Of a DNA stretch of 20,000 bases, positions 11,700 through 20,000 are shown piece by piece; the stretch's first letter is position 1, and each line of letters starts with the position of its first letter. This DNA comes from Armadillidium nasatum. Lineage: Eukaryota; Arthropoda; Malacostraca; Isopoda; Armadillidiidae. The notes beneath the pieces are model-generated. The model was given only the letters and a program-made list of their open reading frames with translations. It ran no database searches and was not told the DNA's origin. The position numbers and the translations under genes were made by a program. The stretch spans positions 1-20,000 of the forward strand of contig SEYY01000139.1 of the NCBI GenBank assembly GCA_009176605.1, written 5' to 3'.

Positions 11700-12325
11700 A
11701 TCATATAACAAATAATAACAAGGATAAGAATAATGTGATTAAAATTAGTACCTGTTTAGCCAGCAATTACTATGTCTCACTTAATACTTCTTCAATCTCA
11801 ATCTACTCGAACAAAACAAAATTTCAATTATTAACCTAAAAAAAGAAAAAAATCATAATAAACCATTTACATACAAAACCATAATCACTCCCTTTCACAC
11901 AGAGTGGGGAATGCCAGACGACTAAAAAAAAAAAGACAATAGAAGGTAATTAATACTAGAGAATCAAGAGGTGAAAAGATAGATTTACTGAGGCCGCCTG
12001 GACACTCACCACTCATGCCTTTCATTCAACAATCATATAAAAATATATATATATAATGATAAAAAAATATAAATATATATAAAAATTATAATAATAATAA
12101 TAATAATAATAAGAAATATGATTCAAACACAAAAAAAAAAGACCCTCTTCACCTACCGTACCCTCAAGTCTGCCTGCCTTACTGGAAAAGACTTACAAAC
12201 ATACTCACCTAAAAAATCCTAAACACCACAACACTAATTGCGACCCTTCTCTTTCAGGTCTTTAAATAAAAAACTAAGCATAATTCGGATACCTCATAGT
12301 TTGTATAGGCTCAAAGTGACAGCGT
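11700..12325. other. Unassigned DNA
   Basis: AT-rich, with a short (AAT) block near 12090-12112 and some mixed-composition sequence at 11880-12030 and 12135-12260. No domain or repeat end was recognised on either strand. Confidence 0.5.
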
Positions 12326-12554
12326 GTTAGTGTTAGTGTTGCCAACTCGAAATTAGCAATTTTGGCTAAGTCAGGTCTTGAAAATGGCTAGATTCGGCTA
12401 GATTTTTTCAGTAAACGGCTAAGTAATTAGCTAAATTAATAAACAAAGAGAAAAATGCTATATTCACATTGATGATCGTCAAATATTAAAAATTTGAATA
12501 ATCTAGCAGTAAATTTTTCAACTTAAATATATTTCGACCTTGTGCAATTGACAA

Positions 12555-12605
12555 AATGATACATTTGCTAGTATTTATAAGTTATCTGGCATCCTTTGCT
12601 TTAAT
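12555..12605 (+). repeat. 51-bp direct repeat within the hAT element, copy 1
   Basis: Matches 13936-13986 with about seven differences; core TTTGCTAGTATTT. It lies 3' of the transposase end. See copy 2. Confidence 0.75.
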
Positions 12606-12732
12606 ACATTATTTAAGGTCCTATATTTCTTGAAATATATCAAGTGATATATATTTGGCCTCTTCTGTACTTAATGATGTATAGGTTGCCATTTTTCAAT
12701 ATTCTTTGTGAGTCAAGTACTGTAATTTATAA

Positions 12733-13052
12733 TCATTTACAGCATTTGCCGTGTTCCTTTAAACAAGACTTTGCTGTTAATATTGATTTTAGCCTTTTTA
12801 GCTGCATTTTATTTCTTAGTTTTCATTTTGCGGTATTCACACTACTAAACTCCCTTTCGACATCAACATATAAGTGGTAATGTTATTGTAGAAATGGCAA
12901 ATTCTTCTAATTCTTTGAATAAATTAGAATCTGCAGCATTCTTATTCTGGAAAACTTCAATCCAAAATGCTTCAGTTTCCTCCAATTTATTTGGTTAATT
13001 TAATTATACTGAACTTCAAATTCATAATCATACTTTCAAATGGCAATGTAGT
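12733..13052 (-). pseudogene. hAT transposase C-terminal dimerisation domain remnant
   Basis: On the minus strand the segment shows the order expected for the hAT C-terminus: TLPFES, then KLEETEAFWIEVFQ, then LEEFAISTITLP, then VDVEREFSSVN and KLRNKMQLKRL, ending KCCK before TGA (12735-12733). In hAT transposases this region holds LPxSNAxVERxFS and a KxxLRNxM pattern and mediates dimer formation. There is a frame change between TLP and VDVER and a stop just before KLRNK, so it is dead. The N-terminal BED finger and most of the RNase H-like core are not recognisable; the LINE insertion lies just upstream. Confidence 0.8.
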
Positions 13053-13586
13053 TTAAAGAGCAAAGAGGTTATAAGCAAGCTATATAATAGCTATGTTTGG
13101 ATAGCATTAGAGCATAGTGCACAAATTTGGACTCCACATTTGAGAAAAGACATAGATATGCTGGAGAGAGTACAACGTCGAGCAGAAAAGATGATTTCTA
13201 GCTTCGAGAGTAATAGCTATGAGGAAAGGTTGAAGGAGCTAGGAATATTTTCGGTTGAAAGATTTCTCATAGGAGATATGATACAAGTTTTCAAAATATT
13301 TGCATTTGACAGTAATACAGAGATTGAAAAATACTTTATAGTGAACCATGGAAGAGAAACTAAGAAAATTAAAAAGAAGTCATGCCATCTCGATCCAATA
13401 AAATACTCTTTCAGTAACAGGGTTGTTAATTTTGGGAATGGCTTGCCACAGGAGGTTGTTGACTGCGATTCTCTTGCAGCATTTAAAAGGGGGCTAGATA
13501 GATATATGGATGGTTTAGGTATCGTAAAGTATAACTTGACTAAGCCAAATTGGCGGGTATATATAAATTTTTATAACAGCTTGTGA
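13053..13586 (+). pseudogene. LINE reverse transcriptase C-terminal region
   Basis: A frame of about 177 codons open from 13053 to the TGA at 13584-13586. It has SKEVISKLYNSYVW, then HSAQIWTPHLRKDIDMLERVQRRAEKMI (positions 13113-13196), then YEERLKELGIFSVERFLIGDM and a FSNRVVNFGNGLPQEVV block. These are the well-known thumb and C-terminal motifs of reverse transcriptases of the CR1/L2/jockey group; the family usually reads RPHLEYCxQVWSP where this copy has WIALEHSAQIWTP. The catalytic domain (FADD box) and endonuclease are absent, so the piece is inactive even though it is open. No start codon is expected since it is a truncated frame. Confidence 0.85.
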
Positions 13587-13932
13587 CTTAGCCTATGGAT
13601 TTTAGATCAGCAGCTTGTGACTAAATTTAACTGGCAGTTTTGTAGTAGGTGTTTGTTGATGGCATCTTGCATGTGTAATTAGTTAAGTTTACTAAATATA
13701 TGTAGGGGCTTATTTTTTTTTTTAAATTACTTTGCATGAAGTAATTGATAACTAGGGATAAAATAGACCTAGTCTTTGTTGCATGTATTAGTATTATTAT
13801 TATTATTTGTTTTGACTGGGACAGTCTCGATAGGCCCGTGTGGCTTCTAACTGTCTCTATTTTTTATGTTTCTTATGTAAGTAGTTTGCTAATGGACTTC
13901 CTGTTGGGATGGAGAATTTCATCCACAAGATA
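13053..13932 (+). mobile_element. 5'-truncated CR1/L2/jockey-type LINE
   Basis: A plus-strand non-LTR retrotransposon 3' fragment nested in the hAT element: the end of the reverse transcriptase frame (to 13586) plus about 345 bp of 3' untranslated sequence ending near GGAGAATTTCATCC (13910-13924). The 5' truncation is typical of incomplete reverse transcription. There is no long poly(A) tail; a T run at 13711-13722 and a (TTA) block at 13792-13806 lie in the 3' part. The exact left edge against hAT sequence is uncertain by some 15 bp. Confidence 0.8.
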
Positions 13933-13935
13933 ATA

Positions 13936-13986
13936 ATGATATATTTGCTAGTATTTGTAAGTTATTTTGAATCGTTTGTTTTAATT
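13936..13986 (+). repeat. 51-bp direct repeat within the hAT element, copy 2
   Basis: Starts right after the LINE 3' end and resembles 12555-12605 (about 44 of 51 bases). The transposase end and LINE lie between the two copies. It is too far from the LINE 5' end to be a simple target duplication. Confidence 0.75.
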
Positions 13987-14544
13987 CAATGAATAAACAC
14001 AGGAGGAATTTATGACACCTTTCTCCTCTCTTGTAACTATCTGTTTCTTTTAGTTCATAGTTTTCAAATCTGTATCCTAAATATATTCGAAGATCTAAAT
14101 ATTATTCGATGTTAACAGCAAGAATATCTATTTTATTAGTTGGAGGTACAATTAAGTTTACTGACGATGTATTTAAAAAAGCATATTCAAATCATCCAAT
14201 AATTTTGATTTGTCTACTGTTTTGGATTCATAGATTTTCTTTATAGACCGCATACAGGAATAAAAGAAATACTAGATTTGTTTGATCTTTGTACATTGCT
14301 TCACCAAAGTATGTAAAATGGAATCTGAAAATAAAAAATGTGTATTCGAGGATTTGTTCAAATAAATATAAATTAATTACAAAATTTCTTTTTCTTATAA
14401 ATGGCTAAATTTCTGCTAAAAATATATTCGAAATGGCTATATTTTCGGCTAACGGCTGGCTAAATTCAAAATTCTACTGGCCAGATGGGACTAGAACCGG
14501 CTAGATCTAGCCGAAAAGTGGCAAATTGGCAATCTAGGTAGTGT

Positions 14545-14850
14545 TGCCACATTTTCAAAACAAAACAATTTTACAAACACCTAAGAAGGAGAATTCAGTA
14601 GAATGTCTCCAATATAAAGGAAACTTAAAATAGACACGAGTATATACAATAGAAAAAATAGTGAAAGTATACAAATACTTTTTATAAAATGAAACCATTG
14701 GTCATGAATGAAACAGTGAAAGTATATATTATATTTTGTAACTTTACTTTTGGCTCTCTTTCTGGCTTATTTTCAGGGATTTCTTAGCTTTTATTTTTAA
14801 ATAAATGACAACACCTTCGTAAAGCGTGCGAAATTTTTATTGGTTGGTGA
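14545..14850. other. Unassigned DNA with short dispersed repeat
   Basis: The part 14555-14640 is the inverted partner of 7914-7985. The word TAGTGTTGCCAC (14539-14550), next to the hAT right end, also resembles a hAT end. The rest is AT-rich without recognised features. Confidence 0.5.
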
Positions 14851-14963
14851 TAGGGATGTCGATATTTTAATTAAAAAATTATCGATTATCGATATTTAAA
14901 AAAATATCAAATTATTATCGATACTATCGGTTAAAAATATCGATATATCGGATAAATATTGTA
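14851..14963 (+). mobile_element. hAT-like terminus with ATCGAT cluster
   Basis: TAGGGATGTCGATA has the form of a hAT end (T/CAGGG...). It is followed by several ATCGAT or TATCGAT words (14881-14950) and runs directly into an AT tract. The opposite end was not found, so this may be a solo or truncated end. Confidence 0.4.
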
Positions 14964-15131
<168 letters not shown>

Positions 15132-15163
15132 GCGGCTCGTGTAAACTTGGTAAGGAGGGGCTG

Positions 15164-15436
<273 letters not shown>

Positions 15437-15510
15437 TAAAAGATGTGAAATTAAGTTAAAATAAAAAAAATAAAAAAAAATTTGTGTACGACAATTGAGT
15501 AAAATTCCGG

Positions 15511-15629
<119 letters not shown>

Positions 15630-15649
15630 AGTTTTCTAATGAACCCATT

Positions 15650-15745
15650 TCGACCTATTTAATCTTACGACCGGCGTTGGCGTGGTATACAGGCCTAACC
15701 TTTAGCTGAACCGTTGCCGTAAGATCATGCCTACGGCCATATAAC
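15650..15745 (+). other. Mixed-composition segment with two exclusive hairpins
   Basis: Markedly less AT-rich than its surroundings. ATCTTACG (15662-15669) can pair with CGTAAGAT (15718-15725), while GCCGTA (15716-15721) can pair with TACGGC (15732-15737); the two stems share bases and cannot coexist. No known RNA family is recognised. The rest to 15942 is AT-rich, with a (GA) block at 15808-15820. Confidence 0.35.
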
Positions 15746-15942
15746 ACATATATTTAAATTTTTTTTTTTAAAATTTTCTTACTTAATCGAAAAATTCATC
15801 GTACTGCGAGAGAGAGAGAGATTTACTCGGGAAAAGAAGCTGCCACACTTGCGCTGCCAGACGAACGATGTCGTCGAGGCAATTAAAGCACTATAAAGTA
15901 CTTAGTAAATAAACTTAGTATAATATTTTTTTTTTAATTCCC

Positions 15943-16710
<768 letters not shown>

Positions 16711-16781
16711 ATTTGGAGGGGCTGCAGCCCTGGAGCCCATATAGACGAGCCGCCATTGTATATATATATTTATATATATTA

Positions 16782-17440
16782 GGAACACTAACTCTCTCGT
16801 ATTCCGGTTTACTTTCATCCCTACTAGGTACCATATGTACGTTGCATATTACAAATAACTCATTTTAAAAAGAAAATCCGTAATAAAATCCCTCAAAATA
16901 ATATTCTAGCAAGTTTTGACGTCGTCAGCCATTTCACTAGCGTTCCAGTTCCACATTTTTAAAGAATTTCTTACAAACAAATTAGGAAACTATACTTTAC
17001 TCTCCAATTCTATAAAATTAATCGAAATATGCATGAGACAAAATAAATTTACTTTTAATAACATTTTTAACAGACAAATTTTTGGCGCTAGCATGGGCAA
17101 CAGTATGAGCCTAGTCATTGCTAACATATACGGAGTTTGTTGAATCATATCTGTTGGTAAGTGAAATACCCTCTCATCACTTAATAAAACATTGGTTTCA
17201 TTACATTGGCGATATTCTCGCCGTAATTCCCAAGACTTTCCTTTGCAACAATATTTAGTACGTTTAAATATTTTAATTGACCCAATTAAGTTCACCTTCG
17301 AAATCCTGAAAAATAATGGAATCTCATTTCTAGGTTTATACATAACCCAGAATAACGGAAATCTGTTATTTAAAGTTTTCAGAAAACCCACTTCATGAAA
17401 TCAACTTTTGCAAGCATACTCTGATCATCCAATATATATA
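16782..17440 (+). pseudogene. Penelope-like reverse transcriptase remnant
   Basis: Pieces in several frames, in correct order: SLLGTICTLHI (about 16814-16846), IPQNNILASFDVVSHFTSVP (16888-16947; motif A with its aspartate in SFDVV), FTFNNIFNRQIFGASMGNS (about 17048-17104; motif B region), then HYIGDILAVIPK (17199-17234) at motif C, and IKFTFEILKNNGISFLGLYI with FKVFRKPT (17282-17395). Penelope enzymes have YVDD at motif C; here it is YIGD, so the first catalytic aspartate of the pair is lost. Stops follow PVPHF and lie between motifs C and D. The enzyme would have copied element RNA at the target site; this copy cannot. Confidence 0.85.
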
Positions 17441-17799
17441 AAACAAAATATTATTTTTTAAACATTTTTGCCCTCATTACTCATTACTGATTCGATATTT
17501 TTCAATGACGAGAATAATTTTGTTATATATCAATTTTTAATATTAGGTTACACACTTCCTTTTATTATTAAACAGTATCATAGAGCAAAAACACATACAT
17601 AACAACAAAAGACTCGTTGTCCTTAATACTCTCCAAACACTATCATTATTCCTTACGCAGAATCACTTATCTCCTTACGTTTTTCCATCTATACATTGTG
17701 CAATATTTACATTTGATCTTTACTTTCCCAGATAAATTATCCCAAGCCCTTCTCATAAACAACACGACATTCTCTGAGGTAATTGGATGAGTCTACACG

Positions 17800-18110
17800 A
17801 TCCCTTGTAAATCTTGCCATCGCTCATATTTTTTTGAAACCTTGAAATATTTGAGTTTCCGTCTAAATCAACATAAAGCAGACGTAAAAAGATGCAATGA
17901 TAGCAATGCAATTTTCTTGCACATTGCAGAACATCATCATCATATAAACTGGAATGACGCCAAATTTATTTTCTCTTTAAAAACAAAAAAATAAATAGAT
18001 TAATTGAATCCTTTTTTATTATAACTTTACATAATTTTAATACATCATCTGGTTTTCTGTTTTTTTCGAGATGGATGCATATTTAGTCAAATATCTAAAA
18101 ACTGTTTTAG
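17800..18110 (+). pseudogene. Penelope-like GIY-YIG endonuclease remnant
   Basis: A frame at about 17838-17990 reads ETLKYLSFRLNQHKADVKR, then HIAEHHHHINWNDAKFIFS. In Penelope-like elements the second half of the GIY-YIG nuclease has GET...L..RL..H and then H....H.I.W..AK. The first GIY-YIG strand is not readable, being lost to frame changes before 17836. A short piece MDAYLVKYLKTV (18072-18107) fits the C-terminal end. Stops at 17992 and beyond break it. The nuclease would have nicked target DNA for priming. Confidence 0.75.
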
Positions 18111-18372
18111 AAAATATTTTCATTCTGTGAGCGATGACCAAGTGTAAGAATTAATAGTTGGCTAAGGTGGATAACCTTTTTTACCGACTTGGTGATGTTC
18201 TCCTAATGACTTTTCCTTTTCCTTTAGCTCAGTGTTGTCTGAAGAGGGAAGCGAGTCAGTCTTCCGTAACATGACGATTGTTTTAACTTTTTACTTTTTC
18301 TGTCCTTTTTACTTCAACTGTTATCCCTATTTTTGTGTTTTGTCTTTTATTAAAAGTGGTTTTAAATTTGCG

Positions 18373-19434
<1,062 letters not shown>

Positions 19435-19583
19435 ATGAATTTTTTTTTAAAATAATTGATTTAATCGGAACAATTCACCTACATTATATTCCATTCAAAG
19501 CTCTAACTGTCTCTATTTACATATTTTCTATTATAGAAATTAATGTTTTATTTTTCTTATAATTTAAGTGCTAAGAATTTCAA

Positions 19584-20000
<417 letters not shown>

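Larger units (their letters stand above)
12334..14536 (-). mobile_element. hAT DNA transposon with nested LINE
   Basis: Left end TAGTGTTGCCAACTC; right end, read inward on the minus strand, TAGATTGCCAATTTG. Both continue to a TTTTGGCTA / TTTTCGGCTA block, so the ends form an imperfect terminal inverted repeat. Flanks are GTTAGTGT (12326-12333) and GGTAGTGT (14537-14544), an 8-bp target duplication with one mismatch; 8 bp is diagnostic for hAT. GGCTA words cluster near both ends (12364-12450 and 14400-14510), like the subterminal transposase sites of this superfamily. The minus strand carries the transposase C-terminus (12733-13052). Without the LINE (about 880 bp) the element is about 1.3 kb, too short for a full transposase, so it is internally deleted. 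Confidence 0.85.
16780..18240 (+). mobile_element. Penelope-like retroelement, decayed
   Basis: Plus-strand Penelope-like element: reverse transcriptase remnant, linker, then a GIY-YIG endonuclease remnant, in the order typical of endonuclease-bearing members. The left limit is placed where coding similarity starts (just after the element ending at 16758); the right limit includes a TCTGAAGAGGGAAGCGAG segment (18238-18255 region) that resembles the structured 3' end of such elements. No terminal repeats were seen. Many stops and frame changes show that it is old. Confidence 0.8.

Noticed and set aside
14881-14950. Cluster of TATCGATA-like words as DREF-type regulatory sites
   Set aside because: They lie next to a hAT-like terminus and there is no gene nearby; subterminal transposon repeats explain them better.

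Overview
This window is intergenic or heterochromatin-like DNA from an AT-rich animal nuclear genome. It has no intact host gene that I can support. What can be recognised is a layered set of decayed transposable elements set among very long simple repeats. Twelve (AT)n tracts total about 2 kb, roughly a tenth of the window. There is also a 268-bp (CT)n tract, an 82-bp T run and (AAT)/(TTA) tracts. The mix of a Ty1/copia element primed by an internal initiator-tRNA site, a BEL/Pao fragment, a Penelope-like element with a GIY-YIG endonuclease, a CR1/L2/jockey-type LINE and hAT elements fits an invertebrate. A crustacean is my best guess, but that is inference from element mix and repeat density only.

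Layout. 1-855: two AT tracts and unassigned AT-rich DNA. 856-4771: one Ty1/copia retrotransposon on the minus strand with 255-bp LTRs that differ at two positions, a primer binding site, a polypurine tract, gag-protease, integrase, a deleted reverse transcriptase and a near-absent RNase H. 5076-5698: the longest AT tract. 5699-6060 and 10381-10675: two copies of an unclassified repeat, each just 3' of an AT tract and each ending in a small hairpin. 6147-6385: BEL/Pao C-terminal fragment. 7503-7745: coding-like remnant of unknown origin. 8851-9739: a 290-bp tandem unit containing a tRNA-like Pol III promoter, arranged head-to-head so that two 386-bp arms form a near-perfect inverted repeat.

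10069-10380: AT / T82 / AT composite. 10676-12325: low-complexity DNA with a degenerate 27-bp repeat and a hairpin. 12334-14536: a hAT DNA transposon with 8-bp target duplications, a decayed transposase end on the minus strand, and a truncated LINE nested inside on the plus strand. 14851-16758: two more elements with hAT-like ends, the second (15127-16758) enclosing a second inverted repeat (103-bp arms) bordered by AT tracts. 16780-18240: a Penelope-like element with a broken catalytic motif. 18495 onward: another hAT-like terminus next to an AT tract, then AT-rich DNA and the (CT)n tract.

Nothing here forms a working pathway. The copia, LINE, hAT, BEL and Penelope proteins are all broken. 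The features most worth a second look are the 290-bp tRNA-like unit and its large inverted repeat, the copia copy with young LTRs but a gutted interior, the gag start codon that lies inside the LTR and reads through the primer binding site, and the repeated contact between transposon ends and AT tracts. Several single-base frame changes lie at short homopolymers, so assembly error must be excluded before they are read as biology.
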